From positions 62,001 through 126,000 of the forward strand of contig SXXW01000011.1 in the NCBI GenBank assembly GCA_005791165.1: a DNA stretch of 64,000 nucleotides, written 5' to 3'. This stretch comes from Cytophagaceae bacterium. Lineage in GTDB: Bacteria; Bacteroidota; Bacteroidia; Cytophagales; Spirosomataceae. The stretch's first letter is position 1, and every line of letters starts with the position of its first letter. The notes beneath the pieces are model-generated. The model was not told where the DNA came from. It made no database searches and saw only the letters and a list, made by a program, of their open reading frames with translations. Made by a program: the position numbers and the translations under genes. Below are positions 52,901 through 60,293 of this stretch, in pieces.

Positions 52901-54319
52901 GCCAAAGGCCTAGAATTACGTTTCCGACCCGTGATTATGACGGCTTCCGTTGCCTCTTTAGGCTTTCTGCCGATGGCCCTCAGTCAATCGCCAGGCGCAG
53001 AAGTTCAAAGGCCATTAGCCACTGTTGTGATAGGAGGTTTAATTACCGCTACCTTTTTGACATTGGTGGTCATCCCTGTGGTATATTCTATTATTATGAC
53101 TAGAAAAGAACGAAAATTGAAGGAAAAATCGATAGGCCTCATTGCATTATTACTTTGCTTTAGTTTCAGTATGGTGGCTCAAAACCCAACCAAATTGAGC
53201 CTTCAAAACTGCCTTGATCATGCCCAGAAAAACAATAAATTAATTAATACTGGGAGATTAGAGGTGCAAGCCGCTGAAGCTTTTATCGGCACTGGTCGGG
53301 AACTTCCTAAGGGATCAGTTGACTTTCAATATGGAAAAACACAGACGTATTTTAGTCAAGATTATACCATCATAGCGAACCAAAATATTCCATGGCCTAG
53401 TTTATTGAAGGCACAAGTGAAAGCGCTCAGTTCTCAAAAAATGGTGGCTGAAAAAAGACTCAAAATCACCCAAAACTTAGTCGCATCGTCCGTAAAATGG
53501 TATTATTATTTGTTGATGGTCCAACAAAAAAACCATGAGTTTCTTCAAAAGCAGGATAGTCTTTATTCGCAAATGAGAAAAGCGGCGGCATTAAAATTTA
53601 AAGAAGGGGAAACGAATCGATTGGAATTGGTCGCTGCGGAATCACGGTTGCGCGAGTTTCAGCAGAAGCGAATCGCATTGGAATCTGACATGAAAATCAG
53701 CCTTCAAAATTTGGCGTATTGGACTAATTATCCTCAGGAATTTGAAATCAGTGCTGTTGAAAAGCTAAATCGGGAGGCGAAGTTTTTGACTAAAGAGATT
53801 TCAAATAATCCTCAAGTCCAATGGATCGACCAGCAAATTGACGCTAGTAAATTACAGGTACAGGTTGAACGTCAAAAATTAAAACCCGATTTACGATTTG
53901 GACTAGTATCTCAAAGCATTGAAAATTTTGGAGGTCAAAATTATGTGCAAGCGGGTGTCGGGATTCCCATTTTTACCAAAGGGCAAAAGGCGAGAGTTAC
54001 CGCTTCAGAGAAACAAGTTCAGGTATTTGAAAGTCAAAAAGATCAAAATTTAGATCAATTATCTAGGGAGTATACGTCCTATTTAGCACAACTAATTAAG
54101 TATTCAAATTCCCTTACTTATTTCCTGGATACGGCTTTGCCTCAGGCAAATTGGCTGGAATCTGCGACACTTAAAAGCTATAAAGCAGGTGAAATAGAGT
54201 ATGTAGAAATGTTGCAAAATGCCCAACAAGCATGGCAAATAAGAGAACAATATTTACAAGAGATTTTGGCTTACAACCAAACAGTCATTCAAATCGAAAC
54301 AATTTTAGGCAATGAATAA
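50000..54319 (+). CDS. Heavy-metal RND pump (CusA/CzcA) fused to a TolC-like channel
   Basis: A 1439-residue chain. Residues 1-~1040 are an HME-RND permease: DFGLIVDGAVIIVE in TM4 (D403, D409, E416, the metal-pump pattern), LPIDALPDITSNQVQV at the start and EIPTDPMGINSCDILIILK in the porter domain. Residues ~1045-1061 are hydrophobic and end FSMVAQNP, exactly like a signal peptide. From ~1062 to the end it is a TolC family protein (LSLQNCLDHAQKNNKL; FKEGETNRLELVAAESRL; VGIPIFTKGQKA). Exports a divalent or monovalent metal such as Zn, Co, Ni, Cd, Cu or Ag. The order small His protein, pump-channel, adaptor makes one operon; the adaptor gene overlaps its last 8 bases. Confidence 0.92.
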   Translation: MINSIISFSIRNKLVVGIFVIGLIAWGSYSLSQLPIDALPDITSNQVQVITQSPALAAAEVEKFVTYPLEISLRTIPNVRDIRSVSRMGLSIITVVFEDEVAMEVARQQVSEKLKGAEPYLLKGAGVPEMAPITTGLGEFYQYTLEVDPAFENQYSLADLRTYQDWIVKRQLLGIKGVVEVSSFGGNLKQYEVAINPERISAAHVSINQIFTALENNNSNSGGSYLEKGTDVYFIRSEGMLNSLEDIENTIVVQRGTGGLPILIKDVATVQFGKAVRYGAMTRNGKGEVVGAVMLLLKGANANNVVKDVKLRLETIQKTMPQGIKIVPFLDRSVLIGKSISTVEKNLMEGGLIVVFILVLLLGNFRAGLIVASVIPLCLLFAFAMMHIFGVSANLMSLGAIDFGLIVDGAVIIVESIIHRLHLHRKGEVLSQHAMDEEVTVSSQAIFQSAAFGVIIILIVYLPIMALGGIEGKMFRPMAQTVSFAIFGALLLSLTYVPMMSALFLNKKISHQLTIADRIMNFMYRGYKPIVDWALQSRRWVIISSGILFIGSIWLFTTLGGEFIPELNEGDFAVEAILPTNASLSQSIHVNTEAQKLLMKKFPNEIKQVVSRIGASEIPTDPMGINSCDILIILKEPSEWKAAKTPQELEEKMDRALDVFPEVNFEFTQPIQMRFNELIAGVKSDIAIKIFGEDLDELFSHATDAARYIRKIEGVGDIKVQQIDGIPQLVVKYNRNKMAQYGLQIQDVNRMIKMTFAGETAGIVMEGEKRFDLVVRMDSAHRTDIQNLRELYVDLPNGSHIPLQELAEVDYENAPVEIARDNTHRRITIGINVRNRDVESVVADIQKVMKNKVVLPAGYYVTYGGTFENLVAAKSRLSLVVPIALALIFILLFFTFQSFVEASIIYLAIPLSAIGGIWALWIRDMPFSVSAGIGFIALFGVAVLNGIVLLSFFKTLANEGLSVKERLAKGLELRFRPVIMTASVASLGFLPMALSQSPGAEVQRPLATVVIGGLITATFLTLVVIPVVYSIIMTRKERKLKEKSIGLIALLLCFSFSMVAQNPTKLSLQNCLDHAQKNNKLINTGRLEVQAAEAFIGTGRELPKGSVDFQYGKTQTYFSQDYTIIANQNIPWPSLLKAQVKALSSQKMVAEKRLKITQNLVASSVKWYYYLLMVQQKNHEFLQKQDSLYSQMRKAAALKFKEGETNRLELVAAESRLREFQQKRIALESDMKISLQNLAYWTNYPQEFEISAVEKLNREAKFLTKEISNNPQVQWIDQQIDASKLQVQVERQKLKPDLRFGLVSQSIENFGGQNYVQAGVGIPIFTKGQKARVTASEKQVQVFESQKDQNLDQLSREYTSYLAQLIKYSNSLTYFLDTALPQANWLESATLKSYKAGEIEYVEMLQNAQQAWQIREQYLQEILAYNQTVIQIETILGNE

Positions 54320-55439
54320 GCATATAAAAATAATAGTATTGGGGCTCATCATATTAGCTTCTTGTGATTCTAAGAAAATTGAATCTACCAATCAACCTGA
54401 CGCCGCAGCTGCACAGGAAATAAAATTGACCGCTGAGCAAAAACAAAATGCAGGAATTAATCTAGGAGAAATTGTCCAACATGAAATGGGGGAAGAAGTT
54501 AAATGTGCGGGGTTAATTGACGTCCCCCCAGTTTCTATCGCCTCTGTTTCATTACCTATTGCCGGATATGTAAAGTCGACATTTGAGCTTTTACCTGGTA
54601 AAAAGGTGACAAAGGGTCAAGTATTGGCGACCATTAATAGTTTAGATTACATTCAAATGCAGCAAGAATACTTGCAGGCTTTGAGTGCGCTGGGCTTGTC
54701 AAATGTAGAGAAATCACGCCAACAAGTTTTAAGTAATGAGGAGGTAGGTTCTAAGAAAAAATTCCAACAAGCGGAGGCTGATCAGGTTAATTTGCAAACT
54801 CAAGTCAAGTCATTGAGCTTGAAACTTGAGATGATAGGATGTGATTTGAAAGCTTTAGCTAAGGGTAATATGAATGCGGTATTAGCCGTCAAATCACCCA
54901 TCGATGGCTACATTGAAGAACAATATTTGGCGATTGGTAAATATGTAACCCCCGCGGATATCTTGGTAAAAATAGTAGGTACGCTGGATAAGCATGTGGA
55001 AGTAAAAGTATTTGAAAAAGATTTATCAAAATTGAAATTAGGCCAGACTATTCTAGTGGAATCTGAAGGCTTACGCGTAAAAGCAAAAATATTTTTGATT
55101 GGCCAGCAAGTTAATTTGGAGACAAGGACTACTTCGGTTCATGGTCATTTCGAGAAAATAGCCGATGAAAAATTATTTACAGTGGGCCAATTTGTGAGTG
55201 CAAAAATCACAGTGGGGTCAAAAACTGTGTCCGCTGTTCCACAGGCTGCGGTTGCTCGAGTAGGTAAAGCTGGATTTATTTACATAGAAAGTTCAGCTGG
55301 AACCATGAAACAAATTCCGGTGGAAATCTTAAGTTCAACTAAAGATCTGGTGGGTATTAAGCCGCTCGTTAATTTGCCCGAGGGTAAATTAGTTATTAGT
55401 GGCGCGTCTGCTTTAGAAGCGATATTTGCGAAAGACTAA
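54312..55439 (+). CDS. CusB/CzcB-type efflux adaptor lipoprotein
   Basis: A 375-residue periplasmic adaptor of the metal RND system. Lipobox ILASC at residues 15-19. The lipoyl half VSLPIAGYVKSTFELLPGKKVTKGQVLATI comes at about 77-106, a coiled coil (about 110-175), the second half VKSPIDGYIEEQYLAIGKYVTPADIL, then barrel and membrane-proximal domains with VPQAAVARVGKAGFIYI. No N-terminal metal-binding Met cluster is apparent. It starts 8 bases before the end of the pump gene, i.e. is translationally coupled, and its last 4 bases overlap the convergent ispE gene. Confidence 0.92.
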   Translation: MNKHIKIIVLGLIILASCDSKKIESTNQPDAAAAQEIKLTAEQKQNAGINLGEIVQHEMGEEVKCAGLIDVPPVSIASVSLPIAGYVKSTFELLPGKKVTKGQVLATINSLDYIQMQQEYLQALSALGLSNVEKSRQQVLSNEEVGSKKKFQQAEADQVNLQTQVKSLSLKLEMIGCDLKALAKGNMNAVLAVKSPIDGYIEEQYLAIGKYVTPADILVKIVGTLDKHVEVKVFEKDLSKLKLGQTILVESEGLRVKAKIFLIGQQVNLETRTTSVHGHFEKIADEKLFTVGQFVSAKITVGSKTVSAVPQAAVARVGKAGFIYIESSAGTMKQIPVEILSSTKDLVGIKPLVNLPEGKLVISGASALEAIFAKD

Positions 55440-56245
55440 GGGATAAATCCTTCCCATTTAACGAAGTTGGCCCATGCATCTGCTGGGCTGACTTCGTTTT
55501 TAAATAAGCCAAAAATAGTCGACCCTGACCCACTCATAGCAGCATAAAATGCTCCAAGGTCGTACATGTCTTGTTTTATTTCAGCGAGCAATGGATATTC
55601 TAAAAATAACGTATTCTCAAAATCATTTTTTACCGTGTTTTTCCAAGTGGGTATAGGTGACTTTAATAATTCTGGAAGGAACCCTGGAGCGGGATTGGGC
55701 TGAATTCCAGCGTACGCTTTTTGGGTTGATATACCAAAATTAGGGTATAAAATGATCGCGTATAAACCACTAAGATTCGTTTGAATGGGAGCCAAATCAT
55801 CTCCTTTTCCTGTCCCAAATTGTGCTTGTTTAAAAAGAAAAAAGGCACAATCACTGCCTAATTTTTGCGCATAAGGAATCAGGTCCTGATTTGTTAATGG
55901 CAACTCAAATAAATCCCTTAAGCCCATTAAGGTAAACGCGGCATCTGAAGAACCGCCCCCTAATCCTGCGCCCATCGGGATGATTTTATGCAGGTGTATA
56001 TGAACATTTGGGATTTTAAAGTCCTCAGATAACGCCATGAAGGCTTTATAGCACAAATTATCTTGTATTTCGCCTGAAATTGGTAAGCCGCTTGAGCTAA
56101 ATTTAAAAACTGTAGCAGGGGTAATTTCTAAAATGTCAGACCATGGGATATGAAAAAAACACGTTTCTAACTCATGAAAACCATCCACTCTTTTTTTCGT
56201 AATGAATAAACCCAAATTTATTTTAGCGTTTGGAAATAGAACCAT
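55436..56245 (-). CDS. ispE: 4-diphosphocytidyl-2-C-methyl-D-erythritol kinase
   Basis: A 269-residue GHMP kinase of the non-mevalonate isoprenoid pathway, which phosphorylates CDP-methylerythritol. It shows the start PNAKINLGLFITKKRVDGFHELET with catalytic K8, the ATP loop PMGAGLGGGSSDAAF (90-104) and SGSGSTIFGLF near the end. Length is slightly shorter than the E. coli enzyme (283). It lies one base after the VWA gene, the last gene of the BatA-type operon, and its end overlaps the CusB-like gene by 4 bases. Essential gene, so co-transcription with the stress genes is notable. Confidence 0.94.
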   Translation of the reverse strand: MVLFPNAKINLGLFITKKRVDGFHELETCFFHIPWSDILEITPATVFKFSSSGLPISGEIQDNLCYKAFMALSEDFKIPNVHIHLHKIIPMGAGLGGGSSDAAFTLMGLRDLFELPLTNQDLIPYAQKLGSDCAFFLFKQAQFGTGKGDDLAPIQTNLSGLYAIILYPNFGISTQKAYAGIQPNPAPGFLPELLKSPIPTWKNTVKNDFENTLFLEYPLLAEIKQDMYDLGAFYAAMSGSGSTIFGLFKNEVSPADAWANFVKWEGFIP

Positions 56246-56246
56246 A

Positions 56247-57239
56247 TTAGTCTTCTAAAATATTTGAAATAGGAGTTAATTTGATCAAAATGCTGATGCA
56301 AAAAAACAGGAAAGCCAGTTTGATGAAAATGGGTTTTGCATCCTCATGAATTTCAGTGCTTACTTGTAAGCTGCGAGATTTTTCTAAAAAATCAATTTCT
56401 TTAAAGATGGCGCTTAGTGTTTTTGAATCAGTCGCTCTGTAAAATTGGCCATTCGATTTTTCGGCGATTAAGCGTAAAGTGGATTCATCCACAGGATCCA
56501 GTGACGGTTTATTACTTCCCACTGCGATGGTATATACTTTAATCCCAAATGATTTAGCTAAACTAGCTGCAGAAATGGGATCTAAATTACCTGTGGTATT
56601 ATTCCCATCGCTGATGACGATAGCGACTTTTTTGGGATTTTTTTCTTCTCTAATTTGGTTAATGGACATGCCTAATGCATCCCCTAATGCCGTGCCCTCC
56701 TCTTTTATTTGCCTTGATTCTAATAAGGAGAGTGCCTTAGTTATATAGGTTAAATCACTCGTTAATGGGCTAGCCAAATAGGGTGATCCTGCGAATGCGA
56801 CTAGGGATATTTGATCTTGGGTTCTATTTTTGGCGAATAAAATAGCCAGTTTTTTAGCTACTTCAAGTCGTGATGGAGAAACATCTTGGGTCAGCATGGA
56901 ACTTGACAAGTCGATTGCCATGACCATATCGACTCCCCCACGCTTAATTTCCGTTTGTATGATTTTTTTATACGGGCTTGCGATGGCGAGAATAACGCAC
57001 AATACGCAAAGGGATTCTATGGTTTTTGGAATGAAACTAATGAGTCGGACCCATTTGTTTTGTTCCATAGGAGCAGAAAATGATAAAGATATCCTTGATT
57101 TTTTTCTCCTATTCATCAAGGAGGAAATGAGGATGATGACCAATGGCAAGGGGATCAAATATAGAAAAAATGGGTTTTCCCAATCATATGCGAAGATTGT
57201 TTTTAGTTTCAACCAAGAATAATTTAGGTCAAATTTCAT
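56247..57239 (-). CDS. BatA-like von Willebrand factor A membrane protein
   Basis: A 330-residue protein with two N-terminal helices (about 22-40 and 70-88), a VWA domain at ~95-285 and a C-terminal helix (about 305-325). The MIDAS is complete: AIDLSSSM (DxSxS), T in TSDLTY and ISDGNN. It is the typical BatA of the Bacteroidota aerotolerance gene group. It overlaps the previous gene by 4 bases. With the DUF58 protein and the 286-residue protein it forms an operon; a MoxR ATPase, usual for the group, is not adjacent. The role of the complex is in envelope or oxidative-stress handling in related bacteria; here inferred. Confidence 0.88.
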   Translation of the reverse strand: MKFDLNYSWLKLKTIFAYDWENPFFLYLIPLPLVIILISSLMNRRKKSRISLSFSAPMEQNKWVRLISFIPKTIESLCVLCVILAIASPYKKIIQTEIKRGGVDMVMAIDLSSSMLTQDVSPSRLEVAKKLAILFAKNRTQDQISLVAFAGSPYLASPLTSDLTYITKALSLLESRQIKEEGTALGDALGMSINQIREEKNPKKVAIVISDGNNTTGNLDPISAASLAKSFGIKVYTIAVGSNKPSLDPVDESTLRLIAEKSNGQFYRATDSKTLSAIFKEIDFLEKSRSLQVSTEIHEDAKPIFIKLAFLFFCISILIKLTPISNILED

Positions 57240-58096
57240 TTTTTCTTGCGCTCAAGTTTGATTTTTCTACGTTCAGTTTGGTAGGCGGCATTGGCAATTT
57301 CTACCATGATGTTCACGGATTCCATCGTTTTTTCTGAAAAGTTTCCGCCATAAATAGCTGAATCAATGGCTTTTAGAGCTTTTGCAAGTCGTTTATCTTT
57401 TAAATTATCGACCATCTCGGTAGTCGTGAACGTTGAAAAGGGAGTTTTCGTTAACTTCTCAATATATATTTTCCATACTAAAGTTGCATTCTCAAGCCTT
57501 TGAATGCCTTTGGGATCTTGAGAAATAGATCTTGATTGCCTTTGAAATGCGCGCCTAAATTCTCTGTTTTTTCGCCACAATTTATAATATCGATAGGCCC
57601 TGCTAATATTGGCGCCAAATACCCAATAGATAATTCCAGAAATTAAAAGAATTTCTATCCCTCCTATAAATACGTTTTTAATATTTGTTTTCGGTTGTAA
57701 TAAAGGTATTTCAACATTACTGATCATCGAATCTACATTGATCAATTCTGGGTGCGGCACTAATCTCTTCAGAAATATGGTGTCGACTTTAGGATAAATT
57801 TTGGTGCAATCTGATGCATTGATTACGTAAATGGGCAAACTAAGGGTTTGGAAATCAGCGATATCAAAAAACTTAAATGTATAGATGGCCGAATCTAAAC
57901 TCCCTTTTTCAGATGTTTGAGTTGAATAATATTCTTTTTTAATAGGTTCAAAATGGCCAATTTTTGTATTGTTTCCAGGGAAAAATAGTTCTTGATTTTT
58001 TGAATGAAGTACTTTTAGAACATAGTGAACTGGTTGGCCAATTTTTGCTGAATCCTCAATAAATGAACCATATATTTGAATGGGTTTCTCCTGCAT
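57236..58096 (-). CDS. BatD-like/uncharacterised protein of the BatA operon
   Basis: A 286-residue protein between DUF58 and BatA. Residues ~5-135 look like a beta-sandwich seen in BatD proteins (IGQPVHYVLKVLHSKNQELFFPG), a single helix lies at ~141-165 (FIGGIEILLISGIIYWVFGA), and the last 100 residues are a basic, helical cytosolic tail (RAYRYYKLWRKNREFRRAF). The position fits the DUF4381 slot of such operons. There is no signal peptide, and an in-frame TAG just before the ATG rules out an extension. The ATG shares its A with the DUF58 stop codon (TAATG). Function inferred from operon position only. Confidence 0.75.
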   Translation of the reverse strand: MQEKPIQIYGSFIEDSAKIGQPVHYVLKVLHSKNQELFFPGNNTKIGHFEPIKKEYYSTQTSEKGSLDSAIYTFKFFDIADFQTLSLPIYVINASDCTKIYPKVDTIFLKRLVPHPELINVDSMISNVEIPLLQPKTNIKNVFIGGIEILLISGIIYWVFGANISRAYRYYKLWRKNREFRRAFQRQSRSISQDPKGIQRLENATLVWKIYIEKLTKTPFSTFTTTEMVDNLKDKRLAKALKAIDSAIYGGNFSEKTMESVNIMVEIANAAYQTERRKIKLERKKK

Positions 58097-58962
58097 TATT
58101 TTCTAATTCGGAAAAGTTTAATCAGACTAGGTACAAAATCACCTCCTGCTTTTAATTGAATATAATTAGCTTGCCACTGCTTACAAAGGTCGTTTAGATC
58201 TTGAGCCTTCGTATGAATTTCTTGGGTTAATAAAGTTTTAAAGGACTTTGATGATGTATTTACCCATGTTGTCTTTCTTTTCTCAGGATCATAAATCGGG
58301 ATAATTCCCATAGCGGGCAATTTTAATTCGATATCAGAGTTAATCTGAATGATGACTAAATCATGCTTTTTTGACATGGCGCGCAATAAGTCGTGGTAAT
58401 CAACGTCAATAAAATCAGATATAACAAAGACTAGGCTTTTTCTTTTTAAAACTTGAAGTGTGAATTTCAACGCTTGTTTTAAATCTGTTCCGGTATTTTC
58501 TGTTTTTAATTTGAATAATTCATTGATGACTTGATAGCCGTGTTTTTTACCTGCGCCCGGGGCTATAAATTTTTCATTTTTATCTGAGTAACAACACAAG
58601 CCAATATTTCCAGCTTCTTGCATCGCAGAAAATGTTAAGACCCCTGCCACTTCTTTAAGTGTTTTTAATTTTGACTCGTCGCCGCTTCTAATGTTTTGAG
58701 ATGAGCTGACATCCAACAAGAAAAAAACCGTTTGTTCTTTTTCTTCTTTAAACAACTTAATAAATGTCCCGTGTCCCTTTGCCGTTGAATTCCAATCGAT
58801 ATGCCGAACATCGTCACCATATTGATATTGCCTTAAATCACTAAATTCTAAGCCAGATCCCTTGAATACAGATGAGAAATTTCCATGCATTTGTGTATTG
58901 ATCGCTTTTCTGATGCGAATGTCCAACTGTACAATATGGGAAAGAAATGCACGGATATCCAT
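58096..58962 (-). CDS. DUF58 domain protein of the MoxR-BatA type gene group
   Basis: A 288-residue protein with the DUF58 signature FKGSGLEFSDLRQYQYGDDVRHIDWNSTAKGHGTFIKLF (about 30-70), continuing into a VWA-like fold with FLLDVSSSQNIRSGDES and FVISDFIDVDYHD. Unlike many DUF58 proteins it has no membrane helices, so it is probably a cytosolic or peripheral form. First gene of the operon DUF58, BatD-like, BatA, ispE. It is divergent from the DUF4296 lipoprotein gene. Known role: partner of MoxR chaperone ATPases; no moxR gene is adjacent. Confidence 0.9.
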   Translation of the reverse strand: MDIRAFLSHIVQLDIRIRKAINTQMHGNFSSVFKGSGLEFSDLRQYQYGDDVRHIDWNSTAKGHGTFIKLFKEEKEQTVFFLLDVSSSQNIRSGDESKLKTLKEVAGVLTFSAMQEAGNIGLCCYSDKNEKFIAPGAGKKHGYQVINELFKLKTENTGTDLKQALKFTLQVLKRKSLVFVISDFIDVDYHDLLRAMSKKHDLVIIQINSDIELKLPAMGIIPIYDPEKRKTTWVNTSSKSFKTLLTQEIHTKAQDLNDLCKQWQANYIQLKAGGDFVPSLIKLFRIRK

Positions 58963-59057
58963 TTCTAAATGAGTGATTTATGAGGTATATGCTTGCTAAA
59001 TTACCTATTTTTTGAGCAATCTTAGCGAAATCCCATAAAAGCTTTCTAATTTGTACG

Positions 59058-59065
59058 TAAATTTG
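59058..59065 (+). promoter_or_regulatory. -7 promoter element next to the DUF4296 lipoprotein start
   Basis: TAAATTTG, full TAnnTTTG match, ending four bases before ATG 59070. Transcription about 5 bases after the element would begin at the ATG itself, which points to a leaderless mRNA. Confidence 0.55.
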
Positions 59066-59069
59066 GTTC

Positions 59070-59411
59070 ATGAAATACCTTTTTGTTGTCCTTGGTTTAG
59101 TTGTTTTTTCTTGTCAAAATGATCGGAATCGAAATCGCATAGATCAAGAAAAAATGGCCGAAATTTTGGTGGATATTCACTTAGATGAAGTTACAATTAG
59201 TAGGATGGAAATTGTGAGTCCAGACACTAATTTGTTGCTTTATCATCAATTGGAAAAGGCAACTTTGAAAAAACATGCCATAGATTCAGCCTCCTTTGTA
59301 AAGAGTTTTGATTCGTATGTTAGGGAGCCTAAAGATTTTATCGAATTATATGAACGGGTCAATGAAATCATGAAGGATCGAAAAAAATTAAATGAAAGTT
59401 CCCACCGATGA
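59070..59411 (+). CDS. DUF4296-domain lipoprotein
   Basis: A 113-residue lipoprotein: signal with lipobox VFSC (C15), then QNDRNRNRIDQEKMAEILVDIHLDEVTISRM, the typical DUF4296 start (PF14129), and a helical remainder ending FIELYERVNEIMKDRKKLN. Found almost only in Bacteroidota; function unknown. Its start is fixed by the promoter just upstream. It overlaps the GDPD gene by 4 bases, so the two are co-translated. Confidence 0.9.
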   Translation: MKYLFVVLGLVVFSCQNDRNRNRIDQEKMAEILVDIHLDEVTISRMEIVSPDTNLLLYHQLEKATLKKHAIDSASFVKSFDSYVREPKDFIELYERVNEIMKDRKKLNESSHR

Positions 59412-60292
59412 AGCTAATTATCAGCATTTTAGTTTTATTAAGTCACATTTCGCTTATGGCACAAAAGCCAACTATTCAAGGTCATAGGGGTTGTCGGGGT
59501 GAGTTTCCTGAAAACACATTACCTGCTTTTCAGCATGCGTTGGAAATGGGGATTACAGTTCTTGAAATGGACGTTTGTATATCTGCGGATGGCCAAGTGC
59601 TTGTGTCGCATGAGCCCTATATGAATTCATTGTATGCCATTAAACCAGATGGAACTCCCGTTTTGAAATCGGAAGAAAAGGGGCTTAATGTATATAAAAT
59701 GAGTTATAATGAGGTGAGGAAATTTGATGTAGGCTCACGTGGAAATCCACTATTTTCAGAACAGAGAAAAGTATTTGCCTATAAACCCTTGCTTGAGGAA
59801 GTATTTCAATTAGCCGAAGATTTTAGAAAAAAAACAGGCAAAAAAATTTATTATAACATAGAAATCAAATCAGATCCGAAGGAATATGGGGTGTCCCAAC
59901 CGCATACCGTGGACGAGTTTTCGGAAAAAGTATGGGCCGTTATGGCCAAATATGTCCGTTCAGAATTCATCATTTTACAAAGTTTTGATTTTAATGTATT
60001 AAAATACTGGAATAAATCGATCCAATCGGGACATTTCCCCCGTGTAAATTTATCGGCCTTAGTGACAAGGAAAGGGCCTGAAAGTACATGTTCAGATTTA
60101 GGATTTACACCTACTATTTATAGCCCAAACTTCACTTCATTGACGAAGGATATCGTAAACGACTGCCATTTAAAAGGTATGAAAGTAATTCCTTGGACTG
60201 TTAATGAACCTATGGATGTGAAGGCGATGATACAATTAGGCGTAGATGAGATCATAACAGATTACCCCAGCCGCACGCTAAAAAATCTCTGA
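59408..60292 (+). CDS. Exported glycerophosphodiester phosphodiesterase
   Basis: A 294-residue enzyme that cleaves glycerophosphodiesters to glycerol-3-phosphate and an alcohol. Signal peptide MKLIISILVLLSHISLMAQ, then the GDPD start IQGHRGCRGEFPENTLPAF with H26 and E35, the metal ligands LEMDVCISADGQVLVSHEP (E53, D55, H68), YNIEIKSDP (catalytic glutamate/lysine pair) and the end IPWTVNEPMDVKAMIQLGVDEIITDYP. It should act in the periplasm on lipid head groups or teichoic-type polymers. It is followed by a GH3-like gene after one base. Confidence 0.93.
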   Translation: MKLIISILVLLSHISLMAQKPTIQGHRGCRGEFPENTLPAFQHALEMGITVLEMDVCISADGQVLVSHEPYMNSLYAIKPDGTPVLKSEEKGLNVYKMSYNEVRKFDVGSRGNPLFSEQRKVFAYKPLLEEVFQLAEDFRKKTGKKIYYNIEIKSDPKEYGVSQPHTVDEFSEKVWAVMAKYVRSEFIILQSFDFNVLKYWNKSIQSGHFPRVNLSALVTRKGPESTCSDLGFTPTIYSPNFTSLTKDIVNDCHLKGMKVIPWTVNEPMDVKAMIQLGVDEIITDYPSRTLKNL

Positions 60293-60293
60293 A

